Assembly: GCA_035772405.1 (NCBI GenBank)
Contig: JAYKKM010000450.1
Coordinates: forward strand, 1,957,501-2,021,500
Direction: 5' to 3'
From: Chrysogorgia sp. JL179-B06
Lineage: Eukaryota; Cnidaria; Anthozoa; Scleralcyonacea; Chrysogorgiidae
DNA length: 64,000 nucleotides
The notes beneath the pieces were generated by a model. That model did not search any database and was not told where the DNA came from. It worked only from the letters and a program-made list of their open reading frames with translations. Numbering within the stretch: position 1 is the stretch's first letter; each line of letters opens with the position of its first letter. The position numbers were made by a program, and so were the translations under genes. Positions 43,955 through 57,071 of this stretch are shown in pieces.

Positions 43955-44880
43955 GGCGTCTGTTTGTTTTGATATTGTTTTAGCCCATAACTTTTTAAAT
44001 ATAAAAACGTGTAAGATGTATAAAAAAGTACTTGGTATGAGCTTTACTATAATGTATACAAGCAGTGTATTGTATAAAGGAAAATGTTTTTAATTCATGA
44101 ATATGTGATGATAATGGCATATTCATCAGAAATGTTTGGCAATATTTTGAAATACTTATTATAAGCTGGAACATTGCACAATGTATAGAATGAATGCCCT
44201 TGAAAAATGCAATTTGGTGTGTAAATTTCAGTCTCCTGGCTGAAGGAAAACATGTTCACAATTTTAAGAACAACTTTTTTTATTCAGGTTATAACTTTTT
44301 AGCTACTTCTCTTAAAATTATGTGCTATACATTGTTAGAAAGCTCTTGTCAACAGGTTTATTTTAATATATAACATAAATTTCAAACATTAAAGAAGAGG
44401 TTTTCACTTCTAAATTTCTGATGATAGGATCAGAAATTTTTGGCAAAATTTTGAAATATTGTGGCTGGAACCTTGTGTAATATATCAAATTAAAGTCCTT
44501 GTAAAATGAAATTTGCTGCCTAAATTTTAGCCTTGTAGCTAAAGGGAAATATGTTTAAAATTTGAAAAACAACTTCAATGTTTTTCCAAAAATGGAAAAT
44601 GAATTTTTCACCTCTATTCAGGTCATTATATCCTCTTCTAAAATTATGTACCATACATTGCTACAAAGCTCTTGTCAAAAAGATTATTTTAATATATGAC
44701 AAAATATTCCAGCATTAAAGGAAACGTTTTTAACATTTAAATTTCTGATGATGTCTGTAGGCTTAATTGTATTCATCAAAACTATTTTGCAAAATTTTGA
44801 AATACTGCCGGAACCTTGCAATTAGGTGTCAAACTAAAGAGAAATGTTTTTAAAATTTATGAAATAACTCCCATTAATCC
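43955..44880. repeat. Three diverged tandem units of ~310-370 bp
   Basis: ATTATGTGCTATACATTG, AAAGCTCTTGTCAA and AAATTTCTGATGAT recur in order near 44320-44430 and 44645-44755. A more diverged unit with GTATTGTATAAAGG and CATCAGAAATG lies near 44060-44140. Confidence 0.65.
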
Positions 44881-45325
44881 CCTCGCGCGAAACGAAGGCC
44901 TGAGGGCGAGGGTGCTAATATCGAACGGCGTTTAGTCCCTTACACGGGAAATGCAAGGGAATCTAATCTCGCATGCAGTTTAAATATATATAAAGGCTGA
45001 CCACAAAGTAGAAAGATAAGCAATGATTCATAATTCTTAGATATATATATTTATTTTTTTACCTGTATGTTTACCTATACGTTATATTCTTACTTGTATT
45101 TTTACCGAATTTTATGAAAATTTGTATCCAATTTTATACAAATTTTTACCTGTATTTTTATCGAACTGAACATTTGTTCTACTTTAAACTAATTTACATA
45201 TCCGAATTTGTATATACCGAACAATAGCAACCTCTCTTTATTGCCTGACGATCGTACATTTTGTACGTGAAACTCCGAGTAGCAATCAATAAATTTTTAT
45301 TATGATTTTGTTCCGCCTTTGATTT

Positions 45326-45662
<337 letters not shown>

Positions 45663-45813
45663 ATTGAAGAGAATGACAAAGAGCAAGAAAACTTCTCACC
45701 AGTCTTCAATTCATAAATATAATATCATCCAAGAGCATAACTTGCATCCATGTTTGTGGATCCTTCTGCTATAGGAGCATCATCGTTTTGGTCTGCCTGT
45801 TCTTTTTTAAATT

Positions 45814-45816
<3 letters not shown>

Positions 45817-45888
<72 letters not shown>
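45817..45888. repeat. (AT)n array of ~72 bp
   Basis: It directly precedes the SINE array, as the array at 27630 does for the other SINE pair. Confidence 0.95.
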
Positions 45889-45891
<3 letters not shown>

Positions 45892-46598
45892 AGCATTTAT
45901 GGTGAAGGAAAATTTCTAGTGTTGGAATACATACATTTTAAGACCAAACCGGGACCAGTTGCGAAAAATGCAACTTCAAGGCCTTCCGGCTGGAATTGAA
46001 CCCGCGATCCTGCGATGCTAGTGCAGTGCTCTGACCACTGAGCTACGGAAGCCGTTGCCGAGAGCCTAGTCACGAGTTCTGTATATATGGTGGTGGTAAT
46101 GCCGGGATAAGATTCTGGGTATATTATAGGTAATATTTGGCATTTCACTCGATCAAACTACATGTTGAAAGCATTTATGGTGAAGGAAAATTTCGAGTGT
46201 TGGAATACATACATTTTAAGACCAAACCGGGACCAGTTGCGAAAAATGCAACTTCAAGGCCTTCCGGCTGGAATTGAACCGCGACCCTGCGATGCTAGTG
46301 CAGTGCTCTGACCACTGAGCTACGGAAGCCGTTGCCGAGAGCCTAGTCACGAGTTCTGTATATATGGTGGTGGTAATGCCGGGATAAGATTCTGGGTATA
46401 TTATAGGTAATATTTGGCATTTCACTCGATCAAACTACATGTTGAAAGCATTTATGGTGAAGGAAAATTTCGAGTGTTGGAATACATACATTTTAAGACC
46501 AAACCGGGACCAGTTGCGAAAAATGCAACTTCAAGGCCTTCCGGCTGGAATTGAACCCGCGACCCTGCGATGCTAGTGCAGTGCTCTGACCACTTATA
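45889..46598 (-). mobile_element. Tandem array of 2.5 tRNA-derived SINE units
   Basis: Units start near 45889, 46163 and 46445 and are about 95% alike by eye; the last is cut within the tRNA-like part. They are in reverse orientation to the pair at 27795-28365. The unit length of ~280 bp is the same. Confidence 0.85.
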
Positions 46599-46689
46599 CT
46601 CTGAACACTATATACATATATATATATATACACACACACACATATATATAAGATTATTACCTATTATTACATATATATAAGATTATTAC

Positions 46690-46946
46690 CATCAATTTTG
46701 ATGTATGCCTTGCACATTTCTATAACATATTAGCCGAGATGTAGGCGTTTACACTCAATGTAGCGTTTTTCGAAGACGCGAAAAATTGTCTGAAATGGTC
46801 TAATAATTTGCATTATGGTAATAAAATGGTAAAAACACGCAACAGTAAGAACAAATATTTGTCAGTGTCGTCCGAGTTTAAACGCCTATATCTCGGCTAA
46901 CATTTTATAGATATGTTTAAGGCATACATCAAAATTTAAGTTATAC
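46690..46946. mobile_element. Short TIR element
   Basis: ATCAATTTTGATGTATGCCT and AGCCGAGATGTAGGCGTTTA are mirrored by AGGCATACATCAAAATTTA and AAACGCCTATATCTCGGCT. Arms of ~65 bp, centre ~130 bp. Confidence 0.75.
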
Positions 46947-47054
46947 ATTACTGCGTTCAATAAACTTTAGTTGAATAAGATGGCTTCTTTAGTTTTTTAA
47001 TTACAATAAGTCAAAGAAGGGGAAAATTTTATTGCGCCACCCAGTATATATATA

Positions 47055-48380
47055 TGTCCGGGAGTAGAATCGGAGAGAGTGACGCTAATTCACAAGTATT
47101 AAATAAACGCATTTAAAATTGAAAGGTAGTCCCCAGATTGCCGAGGCTATTGAATTAACGAACCGGCGCAGCGTATAATCGAGCGCATGAGGTTATGCGA
47201 CAGCGGAGGTTCAAACACGGAAGATGTTGAATACGTTCGTTGACACAGAAACGCATCCATTGATATTGACTTGGTGGTATATTTGTTCAGAACTTTTTTT
47301 TCTAAGACTGTTTTTACTACATAATGTATATAGATAGATATACTTATACTGAGTACATTTTTATTCTTACGACTATGAGGAAGTTGTTACGAACTGGCTA
47401 TGAAATTGTTCAGAACTGCGTTTTTATAATATGAATACAATTTATATATCCCATGCAGTAAAGCCAAATATTTTCTACATGTTTATTTAGATTTAAAATT
47501 TAGCTATGGAAACCTACCTCGTAGATATTTCAGCAGCCAAGATGTAACTCTAATACGGTATACTTCTCTATAATTCTATCGCCTACCACTGAGACTGCGG
47601 TTTCCGTTCGTTTATTTCGGTAGAAGTAGATTCCTGAAACAGAGATTTGAATAGCCAATCATAAATGAGCTGATGACTCTTGTTTGTTCTTCTCGTATAA
47701 CCGAACTGAAACTCAAAAGCAGTCACTGCGAGTTTGGAACGCTAAAAGAGAGCCTAATCAGAAACCGGATCGCTGCTTGAAATGAGGGAAAAGAAGGCTC
47801 AAGAAAGATTACTACGAGAACCAGAGCTAATATTAGACAAAGCAATAAACATCTGCCGAGCCGCTGAAGAAACAAAGGAGCAGTCAGAATGCAATCGACA
47901 ATGCCTCAAACCCAGATTGACCATTTGCTGTACTGAAAAGAAAAAGAGCAATACAATGGGAAACAAAACGAACGAAAGAAACGAGAAAGCCAAAGAAACG
48001 TCTGTAGGTATTGTGGCAGTCAACATGATAATGGCAATTGCCCTGGATTTGGCAGATACTTAAACTGAGTATATTTTTATTCTCACGACTATGAGGAAGT
48101 GGTTACGAAGTGGCGATGAAATGGTTCAGAACTGTGTTTTTATAACATGAATACAATTTATATATCTCATCGCAGTACTGAAAACACAATATTTTCTACA
48201 TGTTCATTTAGATTTAAAATTTAACTATATGGATATACATACCCTTGTAGATCTTTCAACAACCAAGATGTAACTCTAATACGGTCTTCTACTCCATGTA
48301 GTTCACCTGCCACTGGGGCTGTGGTTTCCTTTCGTTTTTTTTCGATATATAAGTAGCTTCCTGAACAAGAGATTTGATTG
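47055..48380 (+). mobile_element. Gypsy-type LTR element remnant, copy 1
   Basis: It begins with GTCCGGGAGTAGAATC and matches 60985-61760. A gag relic (47780-48068) lies between two similar ~300-bp segments, 47343-47645 and 48063-48360 (both with CGACTATGAGGAAGT and AATACAATTTATATATC). No complete LTR pair or pol was found. Confidence 0.6.
47780..48068 (+). pseudogene. Gypsy gag C-terminal relic with zinc knuckle
   Basis: KAQERLLREPELILDKAINI and CRAAEETKEQ are typical of Ty3/Gypsy gag. A second frame then gives CRYCGSQHDNGNC, a CX2CX4HX4C-like knuckle, and PGFGRYL. The change of frame shows it is broken. A decayed second copy is near 61590-61740. Confidence 0.7.
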
Positions 48381-48617
48381 GTTCTTTTCTGACAGTTTTA
48401 ACCAATCTGATACAAGAACGTAATATATTTTTTTATATATATTTCAAATCTTAATAAAAATACAAATAGTCTTTGTTTTATTTTCAAATAACTGAAATAA
48501 TTTCTTTGGAACTACTGAATGCAGTCTGAACTCTGAACATGCATGTATTCCATCCAAAGAAAACTTAGTGACAAAAACCCTCCGTGTTTTCTTCCATAAG
48601 GAATAACTTCTACCATG

Positions 48618-49015
48618 TGTAACTCCTCATGGGTTGCCGAATCCAATTTCCAACGAGTTACAGGTAGAGATGATACAAATAGAATTTCGAACTCAACACA
48701 AATGAATAACTCTTTAATTAACAAAGAACAGTTGATCACGAAATGTTCAAGATGATTAGAATTCACACAAAAGCGGAATGTAGCAGTAGAATTAATTGTA
48801 GACAACTGTGGGACGATTGCAGTTACGTAGACGATTATAGCAGTGTAGAGGATTGCAGCAGTGTAGGTTTGAACTGAAACACGACAGTGAAATAGAACTA
48901 CCGATTAGCTAAAGGTTAACTATTCTTACGCATGCAGATACTGACTAATACTAACGATAAATTTACGATTATACATACAGGATTAAATGAACTTACTTTG
49001 GTTTACACTTGTACC
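48618..49015 (-). repeat. BEL/Pao 3' LTR
   Basis: Nearly identical to 55263-55658. A 3-bp CAT insertion (ACTCCTCATGGG versus ACTCCTGGG) is one of the few differences, so the insertion is fairly young. Confidence 0.88.
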
Positions 49016-49392
49016 AAGTAGCGATTGATCGGGTAGCGATTTGTAGCAGTAAAAGTCCCTTAACTTTGTCGCGTCTATATACTGTAACACAGTCTTGACT
49101 ATACTAACAATGTCCACAAATTGTCACGAACTACATATTACCCTAGAGGCATTTCCGTAACAAACAAAGAAGCACTAAAGCATGAAAGGTCCCATTCATG
49201 CTGACTACGATAATGATTAACAAGATAAGCGTTTCAAACTAACATTCCGGCCCCTTAAAGACTTCTCTGCGAGAAAGCCTTTACACTAAACTTAATAGAA
49301 AAAGTTTGGAACGTGCTAACTATACTAAATATGATATTGCTAAAGATAAATGTTCGTAAAATATCAATACTAAAGTCAATAAAGAGTTTGTG
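49016..49392 (-). other. BEL/Pao 3' non-coding region
   Basis: Between the integrase stop and the 3' LTR. CCGGCCCCTTAAAG near 49247 is C-rich on the plus strand, a purine tract on the coding strand. Part of this region (49016-49240) recurs inverted at 55838-56065. Confidence 0.7.
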
Positions 49393-52300
49393 CTACTTAT
49401 CGTCACTTGATGTAGCTGCTGTCTCCAGGAGGACGATCTTGGTGATTGGTCGCACCAACACCGTTGTGGCGGTCTTTATCTTCACTGATCGCACCAGACC
49501 ATCTTTGCTGTTGGGGTGCACTTCCAAGATAAGTCCGAGTGGCCAGGAATTGCGAGGCGTCTTGTCATCCAGAACCAAGACTATATCGTCAACCGCGACG
49601 TTTCTTCTCTTCTTGTTCCACTTTTGCCTCTCTTGTAGGGATGGAAGGTATTCTCGTACCCAACGTCGCCAGAACACGTCGGCAAGGTACTGAACTTGTC
49701 GCCAACGACGTTGAATGTAGTTGTCTTCTTTCGTAAACTTTCCTGGTGGGATAGAGGATCCAGGGTTCAGCAGTAGCAGGTGGTGAGGGGTTAGAGCTTC
49801 CAGATCGCGAGGGTCATCCGACACTTTGGTAATGGGTCGTCCGTTAACAATGGATTCCACCTCGCACATCAGGGTACTGAGACCTTCGTCGTCTGTTACT
49901 TGTTCTCGCATCAGTGACTTCATCACCTTTCTCACCGTCCTGATGCACCTCTCCCATACCCCACCTTGGTGAGAGCTGGCAGGCGGGTTGAATATCCACT
50001 TGATATTGCGTTGTAGCAAAGACTCGTGAATTCTTTGTTGATTCCAAGCGTCGACTGCTTCTCGAAGCTCTTTCTCTCCTTTAACGAAGTTGCCTCCGTT
50101 GTCGGAGCGAATTTCTTCCGGTTTTCCCCTTCTTGCGATGAACCTCCTCAGAGCGTTGATGAAAGATTCTGTATCCAAGGAGTGAGCGACTTCGATATGG
50201 ATTGCTCGAACAACAAGGCAGGTAAACAGTACACCGTACCGTTTTACGTCACTTCTTCCGCGGCGAACTGTAAACGGTCCGAAGCAGTCTACTCCAACAT
50301 AATTGAAGGGTGGTTTGCAAGGCGTGATTCGATCTTCTGGAAGACTTGCCATCTTCTGCTGCAGGACTGGCGCTTGTCGTCTTCTGCAGTCGAAGCAGGT
50401 GTTGACCATGTTGCGTATGTTAGCTCTTGCTTTGATGATCCAGTATCTTTGTCTGATCAGTGACAAAGTGTATTCCAGGCCAGAGTGCCCAGAAGCTTGG
50501 TGATAGTACCTAACAATCAGGTCAACGACGTGGTGTTTCTTAGGCAAAATGACTGGATGCTTAGCCTCGTTGTCCAGAGGTGCTCGTTGCAGTCGCCCCC
50601 CAACTCGTATGAGGCCGCAATCCAGAATCGGATCAAGTTTGTTGATACTGCTGTCTTTCCTTAGTGAATTATTTTTGCTGATTGTTTTTGCTGATTGTTC
50701 AACTTGGATGAGACACAGCAGTTCGTCTTCAAAGCATTCCTTCTGTACTTGCTTGAGGATCTCTCGTTCTGCGTTGTTCATCTCGATCACGCTAATGGGT
50801 ATGATTGCGTTCGCTGACCGTTGTACGTCGGTTGCCTTTCCCAACTTGCGCTCGTTGCTAAGCTTTAGCAAGTTAGCTCTATAGCGAAGAATCCACGCCA
50901 CTGTTTTCTTTAGACTACTCCACGAAGAAACGCGCTGGAAACAATCGGTTACGTGGTTAGGAGGTGGTTTAGCTGAGCTTGCACACACTCTAGCTGCCTT
51001 CTTGATTTCTAGCTCTTCGTGAGAGGCATTGCACAGGTCTGCGGGCTTCTGTGGCCATGTTTCGCTTGGTTGTGTGAGGAAGCTCGGACCATTTATCCAA
51101 CGTTGGAGCGAATCAGCTGAAACTCCTCTAGATGCTTCGTCAGCTGGATTGGATTGAGTGTCGACGTATTTCCACTGGGACGGCGTGGATGCTTCTTGTA
51201 TTGTTGCCAGGCGGTTTGCAACAAAGGTTTGGAATCTTGTAGCTTCGTTCTCGATATAGCGCAGCACGCATGTGCTGTCAGTCCAGAAAAAATGACTGGT
51301 CAACTGGCAAATCCAATTCTCTTCGCGTAATTCTGTCGAGTCTCGTCGCTACAACGGCTGCCGATAATTCCATTCTCGGTATCGTCACTGGTTTGAGAGG
51401 AGCGAGTCTCGACTTCCCCATTACGAAGGAGCAATATGAGCTTTGCCACGGTTGTCGACGATCCTCAGGTACGTCACTGCGCCATATCCTCGCTGTGAGG
51501 CGTCGGAGAAGTGGTGAAGTTGGCTGGAAGTTATCTCGCCGAGGTGTGTTGGCTTAAAACAACGGTCTATAGTGAGCTCTTCGAGCTTGGGCAGTTCCTT
51601 CAGCCAGGTTTGCCATCGTTTCTGGTCTTCTTCGGGTATCTCGTCATCCCAGTCAAGTTTCTTTCGGCATAGATCTTGAAGAATCAACTTGGCTTGGAGG
51701 ATGAATGGGGCAGCGAATCCTAACGGATCGTAGACGGAACTTACGACGGAAAGTATTCCTCTTCTCGTTGCTGGCTTCTCCTTGACTGAAAACTCCAAGC
51801 GCTCTCTCTAGGTGTGGTTCTGCGAAATCCAGGTCTTTAACTGACGAAGATCTCTCCGATTCCGGTTGCGCGTTGATGACTTCGCTTGAGTTCGAAACCC
51901 ATTTGGTTAGATGAAACCCACCTCTAGCCAGTAGCTCACGCAGTTGGTTCGCCAAGCGGATAGCTTTCTCGACTGAATCGATCGATTTCAAGCAGTCATC
52001 GACGTAGAAGTTCCTTTGAACTGTTTCGACTGTAATGGGGTCAAATTCTGCCTTGTTATCTTCCGCTGTCTTTCGTAACGCGAAACTCGCACAGCTTGGA
52101 GACGAGGCTCCGCCAAATAAGTGCACCATCATCTGGAACTCTTCTGGTGGTTGATCGGGATCGCCATCCGGCCACCACAGGAACCTCAACGCGTCACAGT
52201 CGCTGGGTCGGACACGCACCTGGTGAAACATCGCCTCTACGTCAGACATGAAGGCCACTGCCTCCTGACGGAATCTGGTTAAAACACCAACGAGCGAATT

Positions 52301-55087
52301 CGTTAGATCCGGCCCCTGTAGCAGCTGGTCGTTCAGCGAGGTATCACGATACTTTGCTGAGCAATCGAATACCACTCTAATCTTGCCAGGCTTTTGTGGA
52401 TTAAAGACGGGGTGGTGTGACAGGTACCAGTGGGTGTTAAGAGGACCAAGGTCGCGGTTTTCCACTCGCCTTGCGTAGCCCTTGTTTAGCAAGTCGTCCA
52501 TGAATTCCTTGTACTTGTTCATCACCACTGGATCCCTTTGTAGCCTTCTCTTTAGCAGCTTCAGTCGGTGTTCTGCAAGCGACTTGTTGTTGCGAAGGAA
52601 AGGAGGATAATTCTTCCACGGAAGCGCTATTTCGTAGTGGCCATTCTTGATCGTTGCAGTGCTTTGCATGATTTCCAAAGCCTTCCGGTCATTCTGTGAC
52701 ATCGATGTCTTCGACTCGTAGCTGGAGTCGCTAAATTCTTGATTGCAGAATCTTTCGAACTGCTCACTCAACTCCGTATTTGCTTGGATGAAGTTGCCAG
52801 TGCGGGTTTGGTTGCCCTTTCTGCCGAGTGGACCATTTAAAACCCAGCCAAATATAGTTCGCGTAGCAAACGGACCACCATTCTTCCTCTCTCTCACTTC
52901 CCTTGGTTGCAGAACCTCAGGTGCGTCGCTTCCTATCAGCAGCCCCACGTCGGCGTCGATGTGTGGAATCTGTATTCCTCTCAGATGTGACCAGCGATCG
53001 ACGTCCGTTTGATCAGCTATGCTCTCGCGAGAGATGGGCAGACTTGGCCTGGAGAAAACCATAGGTAGCTCAACGAAGTTGTCCTCCTTCAAATCGAAGA
53101 CTTCCAAGTTAACGAAGGAACTCTCGATAGGCATGTTGGCACTCTCCAAGGTTGTAAGAGACAGTGTCATTTTTGTTCCTTCCAAATTAAGTTGCTTCAT
53201 TAATTTTTCGGTGCAAAAGGAAGTGTTCGAACCGTTGTCCAAGAATGCGTATGTTTCAACTGTCTTGTCCCTTCCCTTGACTTTCACCTTCACTGGAACT
53301 ACTGCGAGCGCGGTGGTAGATGTACCATTGGTAGCACGCTGAGGACTATCCATGGTTCTAACATAGCCGTTGTTAGATTCCTTTTCGGCAGTTCTTGTCG
53401 AAGCATCTTTAGTTGTCTCACTTTCCTCTGAATTAACTGGCTGAGGATTCGTTTTGGGTTCCTTCGAATGCAAGAAGGTAGAATGTTTATCGGTACAGTC
53501 TTGCACGCGACAGAAGCTCTTCTTAGGGCAATCTCGCACGAAGTGACCCGGTATCAAGCAATTGATACAAAGCCTTTTCATACGAACGAACTTGTATCGA
53601 TTTTCCACACTCATTTTCTTGAACGCGTCGCATTGAGAGAGCCAGTGGTTTTCATCACAGGAAGGACATTTGACGCCTTTGCCGCTCGTCGCACCAGGTG
53701 GTATCGGCCTACCGTGTGTAGCGCAGTTTTTCGCACTCGGATGCTGTTTCCTACTATACACAAAATCGTTCCGTTTAGTATCACCCGAGATTTTGCCGAA
53801 AATAGGATGATTTGCCACTCTCGCTCTAGTTTCGATGAAGCTCGTAATGTCCTTTACGGTGACATCTCGGTTTTCCCTTTGCAGTATGGTGTCAACCTGC
53901 TCACGCCACCTTAACTTAAGACTGAAGGGTAGCCTGTCGACAATTTTTCTCAGTCCATCCGGATTTTCTAGCTTGCTGATGTAGCCGATTTCCTTGAGGG
54001 TATTGCTGCAGCTGGTTAGCAATATGGAAAACTTTTGCAGGCCAGGACCATCTTCTGCTTTGATAGGTGGGCCACTTGAGATCTGATCCACAAATGCAGT
54101 AGCGATTTTGTACGCCTGACCATATCTTTCCAATAGCAGTTTTCTCGCTTCGCGGTAGCCTTCGTCTTCTTTCATGGAAAGACAGCTGCGCATTAACTGT
54201 TGTACTTGCCCGGACGTGTACTGAACCAAATAGTACAATCTCGCACTCGAACTGCTCGTTTTTCGCTCTATTAGATTTTCGAACGCACGAATAAAGTCAC
54301 AATATTGGGTAGCGTCGCCGTCGAAAACAGGAAGATCTGGTTGTGGAAGAGTCAGGGCCGTGACATTTTCTTGTTGATGCTTGAGTAGCTGATGAAGAGC
54401 GTGGCTTTGTCGGTCTTGAGAATCTAGCATCTTGGCAATAATGTATCCATTTGCGCTGTCGGGAGGGATAGCGTTGGACGTATTACAGGCCCACTCGACT
54501 GCGTCAGGATTCAACATTTGCGCTCTTAATTGAGGTGTTTCAAATCTATCTCGCGGAGTATACGGCTGATTCGGTTTGGTAGCCGTGGATTGCGCTTCGT
54601 TGCGTTTAGTTGCGTTACGCTGTGGCGTGGCCTCTATGTTCGAAGTTACCAAGGCGGCTCGTGGATCGAGTATGGCTTCAATATCCTCGCCCGTTTGGTC
54701 GATAACGTATAAATTACTCAATTCATGCGCCTCGGCTTTGGCGTAAGCCATTTCTTCGGCTTCGGCTTTAGCGATAGACATCTGAAGCTCTAAATGCTTC
54801 TTTTTCTGTTTCAGCCTTAGCTCTTCTTCTTCAATAGCGTAAAGGCGTTCTAATGCTGCAGCTTCGGCTTCGAGAACTGCCCTCTTTGCGGCTGCTTTAG
54901 CCTTTGCGCTTGTTGAGCTTCGGATTGAGGATCTAGAGCTAGCGCGCGATCGTATGGAAAGTCTAGAGCCATCCTGAGAACTGACGTTGCTGGCTGAATC
55001 TTCGGGTCTAATATCCGTGCTAGCGTGTGGCGTATCTGCCGACATTGTCAATTCACGCAATCTTAGCAAATCCTTTCCGTTGTCCAT
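49393..55087 (-). pseudogene. BEL/Pao gag-pol polyprotein, frameshifted
   Basis: The first frame (55087-51653) has a coiled, Lys/Glu-rich N-terminus, gag, knuckles CPSCDENHWLSQC and CINCLIPGHFVRDC (474-521), protease AFLDNGSNTSF (Asp617) and RT with MSDVEAMFHQVRV and NFYVDDCLKS. It is broken near 51800, where a small piece also seems lost. RNase H continues in 51798-51421 ([14 protein letters not shown]) and shifts again near 51428 and 51305. The last frame (51303-49393) has FWTDSTCVL, the integrase HHCC region (HASGHSGLEYT…CFDCRR) and DDE residues (GVDCFGPF, RSDNGGNF, SHQGGVWE). At least three frame changes make it inactive. Confidence 0.9.
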
Positions 55088-55262
55088 TACGAGGTGATAA
55101 GTGCTGCTGTCGTCGCGCGCGGACGTTGCGTTTCAAATTACCAATACCGATAATAAGTTGACCACATGCGGATTAACACAATAGCATATTATGAATCGAG
55201 TTTCAGTTCTTTACCACAGTGTTCCAATTCATTTACGACAATGTAATACAAATTCGAACTAA

Positions 55263-55658
55263 TGTAACTCCTGGGTTGCCGAATCCAATTTCCAACGAGT
55301 TACGGGTAGAGATGATACAAATAGAATTTCGAACTCAACACAAATGAATAACTCTTTAATTAACAAAGAACAGTTGATCACGAAATGTTCAAGATGATTA
55401 GAATTCACACAAAAGCGGAATGTAGCAGTAGAATTAATTGTAGACAACTGTGGGACGATTGCAGTTACGTAGACGATTATAGCAGTGTAGAGGATTGCAG
55501 CAGTGTAGGTTTGAACTGAAACACGACAGTGAAATAGAACTACCGATTAGCTAAAGGTTAACTATTCTTACGCATGCAGATACTGACTAATACTAACGAT
55601 AAATTTACGATTATACATACAGGATTAAATGAACTTACTTTGGTTTACACTTGTACCA
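55263..55658 (-). repeat. BEL/Pao 5' LTR
   Basis: Matches 48618-49015. The gag start lies ~175 bp inside it. Confidence 0.88.
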
Positions 55659-55837
55659 TGCTATGAAAGAACCTGTATAAGATTATCATCTCAAAATATA
55701 TTTTACATACAAATGCATCCTGTCGAGTTTTCAAACCGAAAGTATTCTATGACCCAAAATATGATAAATAGAGGGTCAAGCAAAAGTTCCTATCCACAAA
55801 TTATCCGAACAGTGAAGTTACACCTTGCCACATGGTG

Positions 55838-56070
55838 TTAGTTTGAAACGCTTATCTTGTTAATCATTATCGTAGTCAGCATGAATGGGACCTTTCATGC
55901 TTTAGTGCTTCTTTGTTTGTTACGGAAATGCCTCTAGGGTAATATGTAGTTCGTGACAATTTGTGGACATTGTTAGTATAGTCAAGACTGTGTTACAGTA
56001 TATAGACGCGACAAAGTTAAGGGACTTTTACTGCTACAAATCGCTACCCGATCAATCGCTACTTAACAAG
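55838..56070 (+). mobile_element. Inverted fragment of BEL/Pao 3' non-coding region
   Basis: AGTTTGAAACGCTTATCTTG through CGATCAATCGCTACT is the reverse complement of 49016-49240. It lies outside the 5' LTR and shows a second, opposite-oriented copy or a rearrangement. Confidence 0.85.
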
Positions 56071-57028
56071 AACATAATAGTTGGAACTACTCATTCAAAC
56101 ATAATAGTTGGAACTACTGCATCCAAAGAAAAATTAGTGAAAAATCCCTCCATTTTTGCAATGTCATGTTTTGCAAGTGCATCCATTTTCTAGCGCGAAT
56201 CAAGATTCTCATATAATCATGACTGTTGGACGTTTTCTTCATCCCCTCATGTATATCAGATGTTGGCCTTTATATTGCTTTCGGTTTGAAAACAGCAGGA
56301 GGAATCTCTGTGTGTTAGATTTTTATGTTCGTATTTTTGTTTAAAAACAATCTAGCTTTTGCTCCACATCAAACTTTCAATGCTTCTACAAAGTTAAACT
56401 ATATAGAGACAATTCCTGCCACGTTTTCTTTCAACTTCCTTAAAAATAGCGAGAGGCATCTTTAATTAAACTTATACATGAACAGCTGGTTAAGACTCTG
56501 CTTCTTGCAAACTTCCTATACTACTACAAACTAGATTTTGTCGCTGGAACTAGATTATATATAAACGTACGATAAAATTAGATATAACACTTAAAGAGTG
56601 AGTGTCAGGGTAGTGCTTTGCGCGCTTGTTTTCTTCTTGGCGGCCATTTTATGGGACGCCTATTTCAGTTCACAAACGAATCTGTCGATATTTCATCAAT
56701 CCTTCTTATAAATTATCCATTTTCAAGTTTTCTAAGAAGTAAATATACCTGAGTGATCAATTATTGTGACATTTTTCGTAAAATTGATCATTTACTATAG
56801 TAATCTTTTCGATACATAGAAGCTGCTACGAGCGCTTCGCCTCCGAAGCGTGGAAGGCCGGGTTATGCTGCTGAAACAGCGCGAATAAGTTTGCGAATGG
56901 AAGTGTTTGATGAGTGACTAGTAAAGAAATATATTTTGTTTTTTCTGATGTTTTGTTCATTTGAATTTGCACACTTTAGACACTTTAGAGAAGGATTAGT
57001 AATTCTTAACATTCTTAAGATAGATATA
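56071..57028. other. Mostly unassigned; repeat pieces
   Basis: 56083-56150 resembles the left flank of the BEL element near 48505-48590 (GGAACTACT, ATCCAAAGAAAA). 56398-56465 (CACGTTTTCTTTCAACTTCC, TAGCGAGAGGCATCTTTA) recurs at 60783-60850. No gene was seen. Confidence 0.5.
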
Positions 57029-57071
57029 ATCGGGTATAGATAAAACGTGGATGCGGATTTGCGGAATTGCG

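Larger units (their letters stand above)
48618..55658 (-). mobile_element. BEL/Pao LTR retrotransposon, nearly full length, inactive
   Basis: Two ~397-bp LTRs in direct orientation enclose gag-protease-RT-RNase H-integrase on the minus strand. On that strand each LTR starts TGGTACAAG and ends GGAGTTACA. The order protease, RT, RNase H, integrase and the DUF1759/DUF1758-like gag and protease are diagnostic of BEL/Pao. The immediate flanks do not show a clear target duplication. Confidence 0.9.
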
